DNA of 64,000 bases from Chelonoidis abingdonii (Eukaryota > Chordata > Testudines > Testudinidae). Made by a program: the position numbers and the translations under genes. Positions 1-13,030 of this stretch are shown piece by piece. The number at the start of each line of letters is the position of its first letter. Position 1 is the stretch's first letter. The stretch covers positions 57,705,774 through 57,769,773 of the forward strand of contig NC_133771.1 of assembly GCF_003597395.2 (NCBI RefSeq). Direction: 5' to 3'. A model generated the notes under the pieces. It saw nothing but the letters and a program-made list of their open reading frames with translations, made no database searches and was not told the origin of the DNA.

Positions 1-1093
1 TCAATTAATTGCCAAAATTAGGCTATCCCATCATACCATCCCCTCCATAAACTTATCAAGCTTAGTCTTGACGCCAGATATGTCTTTTGCCTCCACTACT
101 CCCCTTGGGAGACTGTTCTAGAACTTCACACCTCTGATGGTTAGAAACCTTTATCTAATTTCAAGTCTAAGCTTCCTGATGGCCAATTTATATCCATTTG
201 TTCTTGTGTTCACACTGGTACTGAGCTTAAATAATTTCTCTCCCTCCCTGGTATTTATCCCTCTGATGTATTTATAGAGGGGAATCATATCTCCCCTCAG
301 CCTTCTTTTGGTTAGGCTAAACAAGTTGAGCTCTTTGAGTCTCCTTTCATAAGACAGATTTTCCATTCCTCAGATCATCCTAGTAGCTCTTCTTTGTACC
401 TGTTCCAGTTTGAATTCATCCTTTTTAAACATGGTAGACCAGAACTGCACACAGTATTCCAGATGAGGTCTCACCAGTGCCTTGTATAATGGTACTAACA
501 CCCCCTTATCTCTACTGGAAATACCTCACCTGATGCATCTCAAGACCAGATTAGCTTTTTTCATAGCCATATCACATTGGTGGCTCACAGTCATCCTGTG
601 ATCAGCCAACACTCGGAGGTCCTTCTCCTCCTCTGTTACTTCCAGCTGACACGTCCTCAGCTTATGACCAAAATTCTTGTGATTACTCCCTAAAGGCATT
701 ACCTTTCACTTTTCACTATTAAATTTCATCCTATTACTTTTAGTCCAGTTTACAAGGTCATCCAGATCTTCCTGTATGATATTCCAGTTATTCTCTGTAT
801 TGACAATACCTCCCAGCTTTGTGTCATCCGCAAACTTTATTTGCACATTCCCACTTTTTGTGCCAAAGTCAGTAATAAAAAGATTAAATAAGATTGGTCC
901 CAAAACCGATCTCTGAGGAACTCCACTAGTAACCTCCCTCCAACCTGACAGTTCACCTTTCAGTACGACCCATTGTAGCCTCTCCTTTAACCAGTTCCTT
1001 TCCACCTTTCAATTTTCATATTGATCCCCATCTTTTCCAATTTAATTAATAATTCCCCGTGTGAAACCATATCAAATGCTTACTGAAATATCA
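1..1093 (-). mobile_element. CR1-type LINE fragment, 3' part of the reverse transcriptase gene
   Basis: Read on the minus strand, about 1005-706 encodes a reverse transcriptase segment with the GVPQ-SVLGP and FADDTKLGG motifs; the catalytic Asp pair is present. About 366-151 encodes the conserved C-terminal end (YERRLKELNLFSLTKRRLRGDM). The two parts are in different frames with stops, so the copy is dead. The window edge holds the start of the 3' tail, and the same tail sequence occurs on the plus strand at 41.5 kb, showing the same CR1 subfamily. CR1 is the dominant LINE of turtles, crocodilians and birds. The 5' end is truncated near 1093, as is usual for LINE insertions. Confidence 0.9.
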
Positions 1094-3383
1094 TGTGGTT
1101 CTGCAGGAAAGCATTCACACCTATTTATCGTTTATTAAATTAGGTGGATGTTTTTGTGGATTTTTAAAATTCCCTTTTGATGATACAGGAGAAATTAGAG
1201 GTTTTTTGGAGGGATTAGAATAAAGTGTGGGGAGTAGTTTGAAATACAGATTTTGGAAACATTCTTTGCATAGGGCAAAATGTAGAAAAAGAAAATAGGA
1301 GGGCATCACTAAAGGACCAGAAAGGTTTTAGAGGTCCAATCCTGTAAGATACTGAGCATTGCCTTCCATTGAAATCAGTAAGAGTTTCAGGTGGTGATCA
1401 CCTCCCAGGAATTGGACTGAGAAGAGCACATGCTGTGGGGCCAAGTTTCCAATTGTGTTACAAACTTGAGGCACAGACCATGCTTGCTGAATAGCTCCTT
1501 TTGTTGTGCAAATCTTCTGAGTGAACTTACACTCAATTTTACAAACCTGGGCTAATATATTTTTTCATTTAGTTTTGACATGCTGTAGTTCAACTTTCTG
1601 ATCTTAACCAGTATTTCCTCTAATTCTTTTTTCCTATGAAAAGAATGAATTACCGCCAGAATTCAAGTTAAAAACCTATGAGCCTAGTTTCTCATTCCAT
1701 TTGCTCCTTCATTCACATATTTTCTTTCTTCCGTTTATTAACTAATTTCTCTCCTCATTTATATCATACCCATCATTTATCACTTTCTTTCCAAGACATA
1801 CATTCTCTCCCTTTTGCTTTTCCTCCCTCTCTCTCACTTTTCTTCTTGCTGGTACCCCACGTTATCCTATTCCTCACTTTCGTTGTACGATGGGTGATGG
1901 AGATATCTATGATTATATATACATATAATATATTTAATACTCTTACAGTCCATAAAGTCAACTAAAAAGGCATGTGATACCATGGTGAATGGCACAGTAG
2001 AAACAGATTGTAAAGGGGTTAAAGCAAGGGTAAGAAAAGCCTTTGGGGAAATAAGAAGTATTCAGCGCTAATTGCTACTTTTTATTGTCATCTTCATGAC
2101 TGAAAAACAGGATTTCTTTTTGCAAAGCTCTTTACTTACCAATGACTTATCTGATTTAATTTATTTTTGTTCTGAAAACTGTTCAACCAAAATTGCGTAC
2201 TAAACTCCAGGGAAGCATGTTATCATTGGTATAAAGCAAATGATGCCAGTATACCATCTTCCCCAAACAAACGGTTTTTATGTTTATTGCTATTGGCAAT
2301 CTTCACATCTTTATATGTTGGTTCACATCCTTTAACTTCTGTCATTTATTTTCTGGAATTGTATGAAATGTCTGAAAGATGCTAATTGAATATGCTTATA
2401 AAAAAATCCAAGTCAACATGCTAAGAGAGGTGCTTCTAGTAGTCAGCAGAACTTTATCACTTGAAAAAAAAGTTACCCAGCCTTAGTGTGTAAATTGTTG
2501 TGTAGTATCAGCTACCTACTTTTATTACATTTTTTGGTACCTGATGATTTGAACATGATGAATTTCTTTGAATATGCAGAGGTTGCCATAGAAACTAAAT
2601 CTTGAAGTAAAAAAGTGAAGATACGAAGCATTACTAATTCTGAGGAAATTATGTCACTAATTGTGAAATGAAAAGAGATGCACAGTTCCATTTATTTTTG
2701 AGAAGCATATAATTTAAGCATGTCTAATGTAGTTTTGTAAGAGAGCCTCTAGTGTGGCTATACGGTAGACAATAAATCAAACCAAACAACAAAAAGCTGA
2801 AATGATCACAGTGTTTTTGCAGGAACAAGTTCTTCATTTTTCTAAAAACTCATAACATACTTAATTGTATTCCCCAAATTTAGCCTCCTTATCCCTCTTT
2901 AATACTTGTATTCAATTTCATATGTAACAACCATGTAATGGATTTCCTTGCTCAAAACAAGCAGTGTATTTTCTTTCTTTGTCATTTCATTTTAAATAAT
3001 CAGGGATATTTTTTCTAGAACAAATTACAAAAAATAAATAATAAAAAAGTTCCATTAACTTTTTTCAAATCCTGCAGACAGTTATTGCTTTCTGGTTTAT
3101 ATTTTTTAAGTAACTTACAACTTCTAAAAACAGTAGGGAGAGGTTTCTCTTAGCGAAGCAATACTGGGTGAATTTCTATATACTCAGATTTTATTATGGG
3201 ATATCAAGACAGATAATAATGAGATACTGTCATTCTGGGGTCCCAAGTTGGGCATGTATTGTATTCTGAGCTGTGCTTTTACAATAATTCTCGCTTTCCT
3301 AACAGAGTCAAGTTCCCCTACAGCTTTAATACGCAATTTTTTTATTGTATACCTTTCCCTCACCTTCCATGTATTGCTTCCTG
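1094..3383. other. Intronic sequence, no gene seen
   Basis: AT-rich intron of the collagen gene or DNA upstream of it. Apart from a palindromic old repeat fragment at 1334-1424, I see no exon, RNA gene or recognisable transposon. The open frames at 1678-1965 lie in a C/T-rich low-complexity tract and are not credible genes. Confidence 0.6.
1334..1424. repeat. Ancient palindromic repeat fragment
   Basis: The segment opens with CCAATCCTGTAAGATACTGA and closes with CCAGGAATTGGACTGA, with the central CATTGAAATCAGTAAG. The two sides are roughly reverse complementary around a centre close to CATTGAAGTCAATG. The same design recurs at 15.6, 47.8 and 55.1 kb. I take it to be an old amniote interspersed repeat, but I cannot name the family. 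Confidence 0.45.
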
Positions 3384-3466
3384 TGTGTTTGTACAGTGCC
3401 TAGCACAAGGGGGGCCTATTCTGGGCATTACTGTTGTATAAATAAAAAAATAATTCTAATAATTGT
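3384..3466 (-). repeat. Old SINE-like repeat fragment
   Basis: On the minus strand this contains CCTTGTGCTAGGCACTGTAC followed by AAACAC. The same core occurs on the plus strand at 4.5 and 6.4 kb. The copies are strongly diverged from one another. The family is recognisable as an old, widespread amniote repeat but I cannot name it. Confidence 0.5.
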
Positions 3467-4495
3467 ATAGAGTAGGTCTCAACTCCAGCCTGAGGCGAAG
3501 TGGCAGCAGGCCTCACTGGTGCTTTTTGAGTCTTGGTGCTGCAGAGCTGGGAGGAGCAAGCAGGCTGCTTGAACGTAAATGGAGTGGTTTTTTGAGGTGT
3601 GGAATTATTCTGTTGTGATATCGAGTAAGAGAGAGGTAATTCTTGTGTACCAAGCAAAACTCTTCCTTCACATTTTTGCTTAAGATGTATTTCTCTTTTG
3701 AAGCCTTTCTTCACTGACCTCTCTAGAACTTGAAGGTGTTTTACAGCGGACAACAGCCCCAGTATTCTAACTTTAAGCAGGAAATCAAACGTCTCACTTT
3801 TGGCAACTTGTTCCTTCTACCCTACGTTGGTAAGAACACCATGTAGCTTTTCTCCTTCTGTGGCCTACTGTCCTGCCTGCTGACAGAGCAGGAGGATCAA
3901 CCACTCCATTTACCTTCAATCTTTGCTTCACTCCTCCTTTGCTCTCCTGCTACTTTGCATGTCAGAACAGTTGCTTTGAGAAATGAGTTAGTACTGAGAG
4001 GAGAAACTGGAGCAGAGGTAAAGATTAGTAATGTTGCCACAATACACATGTGTGAAAGACATGGAATAGAGACAGATTCTCCATGATGAGGAAAAGAGTA
4101 TGAGTTAAAAAATCTCAAATGGACAGAGAAAGAAAGTGAGAACTTGAGAGCAAAAACTTTAGAAGATGGGGTGAGATGCCTTAGAGGAGAAAAAGAGAGG
4201 AATGATTCAGAACTGAAGGGGAAGAGAAATAGAGAAGTTTGCAGGGGGAGAAAATTGAAGCACCTGAAGACACTAAAGGGGAAGCAGGCCTGTCATCTTT
4301 TCCCATCCTGAAAACACTGGAAAAGGGAGCAGGCCTTTCTGCTTTCCTCTGGAGACTTCAAGGATACAAGAAATGAGGAGGCATCAAGGTTTGTTAGGGA
4401 GAGATTAATTTGAAAGGCTTCAGAGAGGTGACATTCCAAAGGTTAAGATGAGCATTCCAACTTGCCTGAAGGCTCCAACTGAAATTGGGGTACCA
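3467..4495. other. Intronic sequence, no gene seen
   Basis: No supported gene. 4090-4290 is purine-rich (AG) low-complexity DNA. The 117-residue open frame on the minus strand around 3400-3753 has no recognisable domain and overlaps an old repeat, so I do not call it. Confidence 0.5.
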
Positions 4496-4560
4496 TCGTG
4501 CTAGGTTCTGTCCATACACTAATAGGAAACAGTCCTTTTCCTGAAGAGCTTACAATTTAA
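4496..4560 (+). repeat. Old SINE-like repeat fragment
   Basis: It contains GTGCTAGGTTCTGTCCATAC and CCTGAAGAGCTTACAAT, matching the core and the downstream block of the repeats at 6433-6565 (+) and 3384-3466 (-). It is a short, degraded copy. Confidence 0.45.
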
Positions 4561-5095
4561 ATTGCATACAAAAAAAGCTAGGAAATACAATTAAAATTGA
4601 TTGTGTAGACTGCATTCAATGCCTTAGTGTATATGCATTGTAATAATCTTATCCATCATCACAGAAAAGAACATCTGTTTTCTTTTTGTAACCCTCTGTC
4701 TCATTCACTGTCCCTCCTGTACACTGAATGAGGAAGCAGTCCTGTAGAATACATAGTACATAATTGTGTAACAAGGACTGTATCAATAATGCATATGTGC
4801 AAAGGGGCTGAATTAAGGTTGCACAAGCAGCCTTAATTCAGCCAGTTTCCAGCTTCTGAATGCTTGACTTTGCTACCTGAATATTCTTTTAAAATAGTTT
4901 TGTTAATGTAATTTCTAGGTGTATTAAAAAACAGATTGAAAGAACAAACATTCTATCCTATGGAAGCGCATTGACCACCCCTTCCCCATGTGGTTCTCCC
5001 ATAGGGCTGATGTAAATGTTGAATTGCTCTGGGCCTGGTGCCAATCCCTCTGGAATCCCACTAGAAAACTAGAAAACCGGGTGACTGGGCATGAA

Positions 5096-5931
5096 AGTAG
5101 CAGATGTACTTCAATGTAGATAAGTGCAAAGTAATGCACATTGGAAAACATAATCCCAACTATACATACAAAATCATGGGGTCTAAATTAGCTGGTATCA
5201 CTCAAGAAAAAGATCTTGGAGTCTTCATGGATAGTTCTCTGAAAACATCTCGATGTGGTGCGGCAGTTAAAAAAGCTAACAGAATGTCAGGAACCATTAG
5301 GAAAGGGATAGATAATAAAATAGAAAATATCATAATGCCACTATATAAATCTGTATGGAGTTTTGGTTGCCCCATCTCAGAAAAGATGTATTAGGATTTG
5401 GAAAGGTGCAGAGAAGAGCAACAAAAAATGAGTAACTGGGTGGAACAGCTTCCATTTAAGGAGAGATTAAAAAGACTGGGATTGTGCATTTTAGAAAAGA
5501 GATGACTAAGGGGGAATATGACAGAGGTCTAAAAATCATGAATGGTGTGTAGAACATGAATAGGGAAATGCTATTTACCCCTTCACATAACCCACAAACC
5601 AGGGGTCACCCAACAAAATTAATAGGCAGCATTTTTTTTAAAACAAACAAAAGAAAGTACTACTTCACACAGTGCAGTCAACCTGTGGAACTCATTGCTG
5701 TGGGATGTGAAGGCAAAAGGTGTAAATGAGTTCAAAAATAATTAGATAAATTCAGAGGATAGGTTCATCATTGGGTAAAAGGCAAGGTGGTCAGGGATGC
5801 AACCTCATGCTTTGGGTGTCCCTAAAGCTCCAACTGCCAGAAGCATAAGGCACTGGCCACTGTTAAAGACAGGATACTGGGCTAGATGAACCATTGGTCT
5901 GATGCAGTATGGTCATTCTTATCCTCTTATA
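5096..5931 (+). mobile_element. CR1 LINE, 3' end of reverse transcriptase plus 3' UTR
   Basis: The frame at 5104-5394 encodes the CR1 C-terminal region: YFNVDKCKVMHIGKHN, then KDLGVFMDSSLKTSRC, then IIMPLYKSV. Beyond a frameshift the characteristic RVQRRATK-like and GEYDRG-like pieces are still readable to about 5640. The 3' UTR ends with GATGAACCATTGGTCTGATG and GTATGGTCATTCTTATCC, the usual CR1 tail in reptiles. The copy is 5' truncated and inactive. The minus-strand fragment at 55.7-56.0 kb carries the same tail. Confidence 0.88.
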
Positions 5932-6432
5932 TGTTGAATTTGGCCTTACAAGCAATCTCTTTCTAAAAAATTGTATACTTACAAACTTTTTTTTTCAAGG
6001 TGTCTTACTTTAGGTAGGCCAGCCATTTGACGTATCACTCATTAATCATATATATTAGCTAGCGTAGTTGAGTCTTTAAAACCCAACTGCCTACTCTCTC
6101 CATAGACACTAGTTCTTGTTTTCAAAATGTGATGACATATGCTTTAAAACACTGCTAATTAGCCCTTTCCCTTGAAAATTCATCCTGACATGTTTCAAGT
6201 ACATTTTCCCTCTCACACTTGAGTATGGGATCCTTACATTATTAATTCCCTTTCATAAGGCTTGTAGGATTCCCTGCATAATGCTACTTGTTTATATCTT
6301 AAAATATTTAATAATCCTGCAGCTTATTCTAGACACTAACGTTACTTGCATTTCTCCTGAAGAATTCTGTTCTTAAAGTTGAATAGATTATATTATGATA
6401 CAGTAGAGAGCTACAATAGAGATTAATGTTTT

Positions 6433-6565
6433 TAGTATTTATTAGTATTGCAGTAGTGCCTAAAGGCCCCAGTCCAATCAGAATTGGAGCCTAGCTGTGT
6501 TGGGCACTATACAAACACATGGAAAGACACGCACAGTCTGCTCTGAAGAGTTTACATTCTGATTT
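6433..6565 (+). repeat. Old SINE-like repeat
   Basis: This is the longest of three copies. It contains GCAGTAGTGCCTAAAGGCCC, then TTGGGCACTATACAAACACA, then GAAGAGTTTACATTCTGAT. It shares blocks in the same order with 4496-4560 and, inverted, with 3384-3466. The family name is not known to me. Confidence 0.5.
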
Positions 6566-9500
6566 AAGACAAAACTTGACAGCTTTGACAAGCTAGAGGA
6601 ACAAGCTCAAGAGTAAAATAAGTTCACGGGGTACATTCTCTTGCTGTGTGCACAACCTGAGAGTTATGAAGCAAATAACATGTTGGTTGGTTGGTTTTTT
6701 GGTGTGTTTTTTTTTTTCCTTTTGCCTGTGACCTACCAATCACTAGTTGGCTGATCAATTGGCAGCAAAAGTGAAATGAGAGAAGGAAGTGAAATGCAAA
6801 TTATTCCAGGGAAGGCATTCCATGAATAAAGGGAGGTAAGGACGTAAACTTTACATAGTTACTTCATAGATAATGTTCACTACATTGAATTACTAGCAAA
6901 AATATATGCCAGTACCAACAACATGCCAGCAATAATTTCAGTTACAATTATGTGTGTATTATTTTATATTATTTAATGGAGATTGATCTGGATAGTGGTA
7001 TGTAGTCAGTTAGTGTCATACCTTCCTTTCTTCTAATTTAGCTTACAGAATATTGGATATTTCATTTTAGTTAGGAAGAGCAAGTTTATGATGATTTTTC
7101 TTATTTTCTCATATGAGCAATTCCATAATCCAGATATTAACACTCTTGTGAGTTTAACTACTCAGTGAAAATCGTGAATTTCACTCTAAATGTAACAGTT
7201 GCTAAATAACGATGGGTATATGGAGTGTTGTGCTAAGCAATTTTTTATTGTGAGCCCAGATATAGTCTGTCTGGTGCCTCCATGCAGGGAAGTTAGGGGG
7301 CAAAAAGCAACCTTTTACTCCTTTGTGCCAACAATCTGTATTGTGACCAGTACTGCAGGGAGGAGCTAAGATTCCCTATGGCTGCTAATTCCTTCTTGCA
7401 CATGGGTAGGTGAGAAGTGGATGGGGTCTTGGCACTCCCACCCACATAGTAAGCAAGACAGCACACAAGGGGATCTTTGCTTCTCCCTTCTGGAGTGAAA
7501 GAGGGACTAGGAAACAGATTATGATTGAGTCACAATCTAATTCTGGCCTGATCCTGGGGAAGACTTACCCAGGGCTTGGGGAAAAGCTTGTATTTTTTTA
7601 AAGTATCTTAAATCAATAAAAGAGCTATCTTTCTATAATTATTCTTTTCCCCCAGATATTGCTTAGGCTTTCAGATGGTCATAGAAGGATTTAAACAACA
7701 ATTATAGATCAATTATAACAGTATAACAGTTTTAAGAAAAGTCTTGAATCTGTTGGAGAGGCAGGGGGAGACTGATTTTTATGCCCTCAGGAATGGCTAC
7801 TTCTTCATTTCAGAAATAAATTCTGAAAATATTTTTGTAAAGCAGTGGCGTGAGTACATTATGAGTGACTTAATATTATTGCATTATTTTAGTAGTCTTA
7901 GTGTCTTAAAGATTCTCTATGTTCATAGTTCTTCTGAGCTGAGAGCAGTTATAAAATTCACTGTTTTTATTGCACATTGTTTATTTAAAAAAACCCCAAT
8001 TTGATTAAAATGTTTCACATTAATGAACGGATGTGTTCACTTTTACGAATTCTGTAAAGAAAACAAATTTTAAAAAAAATCCGTTATAAAAGGAAACAAG
8101 CACTTGACAAACATAAACCTTGCATTCCTAGAATATTTCCCCTCTTATTAATATGTTCATCTCCTTCCGGTCCTTTAATGTTGAGTGTACTGCAGATGTT
8201 CTTGTAGCCATATAGTCTCTTGTACACTTGACATAAACCATTGTCTGTTAAACTAATTGTAGAATATAGAGTAGGAGAAAGTATACTGTTGGTCTCAATG
8301 GGCAGTGACTAATGAATGGCAAAGCAAAAACAGAACCGAAAAAGCTATTTTGCTTTCTGATTTTTTTCATGTAAATGATTTCAAAAAGGTTTGCCACCTG
8401 CTCTTGCTTTAATTTTGCAACATCCATCATAAATTATATTTCAGCTCATATGTAAAAAAAAGAAACATTTAGCTCCCAGAATATTCTGGTTTTTCCTATG
8501 TAATTAACACTCCATTCACAGTTGTGTATGTCAATCAAAACCCTGCCTTCTTTCCTTTAACACTTCCTTGATACTTTGTTTAGACTGTTCTAAGTGTCAT
8601 CCTCAATACACCCTAAATACGTACAGCCAGGAACAGGGACATGCTTTAAAGAAGTTGACAGTATGTTGGTCCTAATAACTCAGAAGAGCTATTTCAAAAA
8701 AATGATCCATTATATGGTTATTTTGTATTTAGGACATCATATTTCTGTCTACATTATTGGGGATACATATGATTACTGTTTTTCAAATTAAGCTGATAAA
8801 CACTGTCTTATATTTACAGTTGTAAAGTAGAGATAAGCCCAAACAAAACCACAGACCTCTACACACCTGAACTTTCAGAAAGTATGGAACCAGATTGGAA
8901 CCTAGTCCCTAACATCATCTGTGAAGGGTCAAAGGAAAACTTTCAGGTCCAAACACTTTTGAAATTTTAGGAAAGTTTTAGATCTGGACCCAAATCCAAA
9001 TGCTGCTTCTCAGGCCCATCTCTATATATCATTTATCATGTATTTAAATAATCTATTCAGTTATGTGATATTCTAGCAATGTCAATTTGTGACACTCATT
9101 CAGAATCTACAAGGATTTTCATCTTGAAAATTTTTGAACGTTTTCGGAATAATGTTCCTATTTTGCTCCTGCAAAAAAACCACATTTGTATGTACACACA
9201 CAAAATGGCATGCACAAATCAAATATTGTCTGGCTAAATCAGGTACTTGCAAATAAATTGGATGCATTTGTAAATTGTTAACTTATACCTTTTTGCATGT
9301 ATATTTACCCCATATCCAGAGGCAAAAATGGGTTTTATGGCCACAAATATGTGTATTTTTGCCATAGCAACTTGACATTAGTTGTCAGCAGTTATTGTGT
9401 CTAAGAAATGCTACAATTTTAAATTTTACAATCAAGATTTAAGCTTGTAAGTTGTTTCATTTTTAGTCTTGTTTGTCAAAAACAGAATTACTGCATTTGT

Positions 9501-9825
9501 TTACTCAGAGGCTGCCCTCTGTCTATTGAAGTCAGTAGAAATACTCCCTTGACTTGATCAGGCCTTAGTTAGGTATTTGTGTGATTGGCATTTACAGGCA
9601 CAAATGCATATTTTATACACAGAGGTACTAACTGCATAAACAGGGAGCATTTTTGCAAATCAAGTGCTGTATCCCCTCTCACTCCTCACCCTCTAAAAAT
9701 TGACGTAGCCTTTGTAAGACACAGGAATGCAACACTCTGAAAAAAACTTCTGTTTGGTTAACTTCTTCCTTAATTTCTCCTATGCATCCCCATTGATTTT
9801 GAGGCAGCATTTGGCTAAATTATTG
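6566..9825. other. Intronic sequence, no gene seen
   Basis: AT-rich sequence with no supported exon or RNA gene. About 8820-9030 and 7255-7600 have the feel of very old, degraded repeats but no block I can assign. Around 9515-9575 a CATTGAAGTCA-like motif recurs, as in the palindromic old repeats elsewhere. Confidence 0.5.
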
Positions 9826-9830
9826 CAGGT

Positions 9831-10059
9831 TATCGTAAGCCTTTCTCCCAAATCTGGACCTTAGCGTCNNNNNNNNNNNNNNNNNNNNNNNNNNNNNNNN
9901 NNNNNNNNNNNNNNNNNNNNNNNNNNNNNNNNNNNNNNNNNNNNNNNNNNNNNNNNNNNNNNNNNNNNNCTGATTGGTCCTCTTGTCAGGTGTTTGGTTC
10001 CCTTTGTTAACCCTTTACAGGTAAAAGAAACATTAACCCTTAGCTATCTATTTATGACA
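9831..10059 (+). mobile_element. Solo LTR interrupted by an assembly gap
   Basis: The left part (9831-9868) contains ACCTTAGCGTC and the right part (9970-10059) runs from CTGATTGGTCCTC to TTTATGACA. Both match the two ends of the complete LTR at 22347-23342. The element is flanked by a 5-bp target duplication, CAGGT, at 9826-9830 and 10060-10064. In the complete copy the missing middle is about 840 bp, so the 101 Ns probably stand for more sequence than they occupy. No internal retroviral genes are visible. This is an old, non-coding LTR. Confidence 0.8.
9869..9969. other. Assembly gap (101 Ns)
   Basis: Undetermined bases inside an LTR. A repeat of about 1 kb with many genomic copies is a common reason for a scaffold gap. 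Confidence 0.99.
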
Positions 10060-10064
10060 CAGGT

Positions 10065-11487
10065 GTATTTACAGAATGCAAGGAAAGGCATTGGTGGCCT
10101 TAGTTTTTGAACTCCTGTGAATTAAATAATAATTCTGAGCCCTTTTTTGCCTTCATATATGTCTGCAGTAACCTTGCTGAAGTCACTGAAAGGTGGATGT
10201 GTATCAGAAAGCAGCATATGGTTCTTTGTGTTTCAGAATAAAAAGTTACCAATAATAAGAACATATCATATATATATAGGTGAAATATTGAGGTTAGTTA
10301 GTGTCTATTGCAAATAGAAAAAAATTTCACTGTTAAGTTTTGGTGTTATGGATAAATACTATTGAAATTCATACTGGTCTTAATACTCATTCACAGTTTA
10401 CACTGCAATGGCTCCAGCTCAGAAATGTGTACAGAGAAAAATGCTTGAAACATAACTAAACTCTTTCCATATGAAGGATCAATAATACAAAATCTACACT
10501 ATTGCCATTCCATATTCATAGCATAAATCTTAATGGTTCTAAAGGAGTTTAGAAAAACACATCAAACTGAGATTAATCTTAATGGGTCATTGACATGATT
10601 TCAGTTTCAATCACAACATTCTTAGCTTGTTAGTAACATAGGACTATGGAGGAAGAAACCCCAAGGAATGAAACCTCAAAAATATCTCTAATTAAATGTT
10701 ATCAGTTTGACTTGAATCAGCAAAGGTTTTCCTTTCCATCAGCCATAAAGAAACCTTTGATTATAAGCTAAGTAATGGTGTGTTAGCATAACAATTCAAG
10801 ACCATATGTGAAATACATAAACTTTTAAACGATACCAGTAGACGTATGACTGCTCAAAGATTTTAGTCCACTCTCTTCTGGTCTTGGGTTCCTGTATAAC
10901 TGCTTAGCTCTTGAAATCGAGGTTTAGCTGTTTGTGAATCTGAGTAGGTGACAAATGACTTAAGTAATGGAGATCAATAAGTAAGACACATATTTCAGTT
11001 CACTAGTGACACCGCAGAAAATCACCTTTGAGAAATAGGGTGCTGGGTGTATGTTAAATTGGTTATGTTCAACCTGTACAATTATTATATGGCTTATGGT
11101 GACAGCTGCATTATAGTTTTACATCCCAGGCCATTGAGCGATCAAATAAAATGTAATTTATTTGGACATTGTCAAGATAATGGGTTTGTTATATATTACT
11201 TCCCTACCAATATGCTTTCACTCTTGAAACCTAGCTGGAAAAATGTGCCAGTAAAAATTATTGTGGTGCAGATACATTGTTTCCCATAGTTATTAAGAAC
11301 TTTTCTGAGGCAATAAGTTCTTATTGATGCTGCAATAAATGGTAAAAAGTATTTCCGCTTTGGATGGCTTTTGATCTTTTTGTTAATAAACAGTACAAAC
11401 AATCTTGCTTTTACAGATTATTTTATTCCAAATCAATCCTCAGATGTAATATTTATGAATGTCTGTTTTTTTTGTTGTTGTTTCCAG
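10065..11487. other. Intron before the first visible collagen exon
   Basis: AT-rich intron with no recognisable gene or transposon. It ends in the T-rich polypyrimidine tract and TTTCCAG acceptor of the exon at 11488. A short AT run lies near 10265-10278. Confidence 0.6.
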
Positions 11488-11541
11488 GGAAGGCGAGGTA
11501 AACCAGGACTCCCTGGTAAACCAGGATCACCAGGACCTCCG
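11488..11541 (+). CDS. Collagen triple-helix exon (54 bp)
   Basis: The exon reads GRRGKPGLPGKPGSPGPP, six uninterrupted Gly-X-Y triplets. It starts on a complete Gly codon and ends on a complete codon (phase 0-0), and 54 bp is the unit exon size of many collagen genes. It is preceded by a strong pyrimidine tract ending in TTTCCAG and followed by a consensus GTGAGT donor. Proline at X and Y and the basic RR/K residues are normal for an extracellular, trimer-forming collagen helix. The collagen type is not recognisable from this alone. A non-fibrillar type with an interrupted helix (type XXVIII, XIX or a type VI-like chain) is my guess, based on the downstream exons. The next exon I can see lies 39 kb downstream, so an exon in between could have been missed or lost in the poorly assembled region. 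Confidence 0.9.
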
Positions 11542-12925
11542 GTGAGTAACCAGCAAGGAAAGTGGGAAATTCTCAGTTCAGTCAAGAACTGCTGTATACT
11601 TTGTTAGCATTTTTGTAGCAGCTTACCTGAGGATAGCTTTAAATTAATACAATGGGTCTTTGTTCTCTCTGCAATATCAGGCAGTTACAACTCCCAACCT
11701 TTTGATAGAACAAAGGTAAAGAATTGGATCCCAAATAAGAGAAGATAAAAAGAAAAAAACAAGATCTCACACTGCTGTCTAACAGTTCAGAGAGGGGCTG
11801 ACTGAAAATGCTAACTATGGATATTGTGCATTCATTCAGTTTACCAAATGAATGATGCTGTGTTTAAGATCAGATAATTTCTTTCTCAGAGGGATAACTT
11901 CAAAGATGAAGGACTGTGTGATGAGCTTGCCAACTGAATGATGTAGAGGATTATACCCAATACTGGACTGAGCACTCAACTGTAGATCAAATGAGTTTAC
12001 AGAAGAATTAAAAAGATTAAGAAATACAAAACTATATGTAAGGATTTATAATATGCAGCACTAAAGGTTTTAGCTCAGATCTGAGAGTTTGGGTTTTATT
12101 AGAGATACATGATTTGGAATTGGAGCTCAGACTTGGGTTTGTCTTGCTTCAGGGCTTCTCTGGGCAATAACGAATGTGATCTTTGAGAGAATAAGATTTG
12201 ATAAGAGCTGTGACATTGTATACTATTTACTATATTGTAAAAATGCCATCATACACAAACGCATGAAAGGTGTTAAGAGCTAGATGTGTACTTCTTAATA
12301 AGGTAAACTTACAGTCAACAAGTTGAAAGGTTCTTTTCTTAAAGTGTATTTGTCTCGTGAAACTCACTATCTGCAAGCAGTCCTTCAACTGTTTCATCCT
12401 GTGGATCTCTCCATAAAATATAAATCCACCATTGGACCACTGCCTGTTGCCCTACTTCACAGTTTTCATAATGTTCCATTCTGTGACTCATCAGGGAGGA
12501 CTGTGAACAAAAGGTTACATCTGAGCCATAGTCTGAGAATCCCTGGTCTATACTAATGGTTAGGATTAAACAAAAGTGTCGTTGTTATCATCAAATTTTG
12601 TGCTGGTTGAACATTAGTAATATTCTCAGTTCCAAACCACATTTTGACAGTTTTCAGCCTTCACTGGAATAGGTGATATCCATCAATCCATATTTCAGAA
12701 TCCTTATTTCTAGAAATGTTGTTGCTGGACATAGTGAAGGGAAGCTGTCAGGGGTAGGTGAGTAAATTGGAATAGATGGTTCCTGCACTTATCTAAGAAG
12801 AAACAAAAGATCACACATTCTGTCACTGCCAATTTCTTTAATTTTTTCTAACAAAATATTTTCAGAAAGCAAAACAGATGGTGGTTCATTCATTGTATGT
12901 AAAAATAAGTAGATATTAATTCATC
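11542..12925. other. Intronic sequence, no gene seen
   Basis: This is the start of the 39 kb intron after the exon at 11488-11541. I see no further exon with the Gly-X-Y pattern and no identifiable repeat. Confidence 0.55.
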
Positions 12926-13030
12926 TTCATACAGCCATCCTGAAGCCTCACTTGGAGTCCTGTGTACAGTTTGTGCTTCCTTGTGATAGAGATATTGTAC
13001 ACTGGAGGGAATCCAAACAAGGATAATGGA
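12926..13030 (+). mobile_element. Degraded CR1 remnant
   Basis: Translation gives KPHLESCVQFVLPCDRDI followed by VHWRES, a decayed version of the CR1 block around [11 protein letters not shown]. It is short and strongly mutated, so this is an old insertion. It runs into the inverted duplication that starts near 13019. Confidence 0.55.

Noticed and set aside
3400..3753. 117-residue minus-strand open frame
   Set aside because: No domain and no splice sites, and its start overlaps an old SINE-like fragment.
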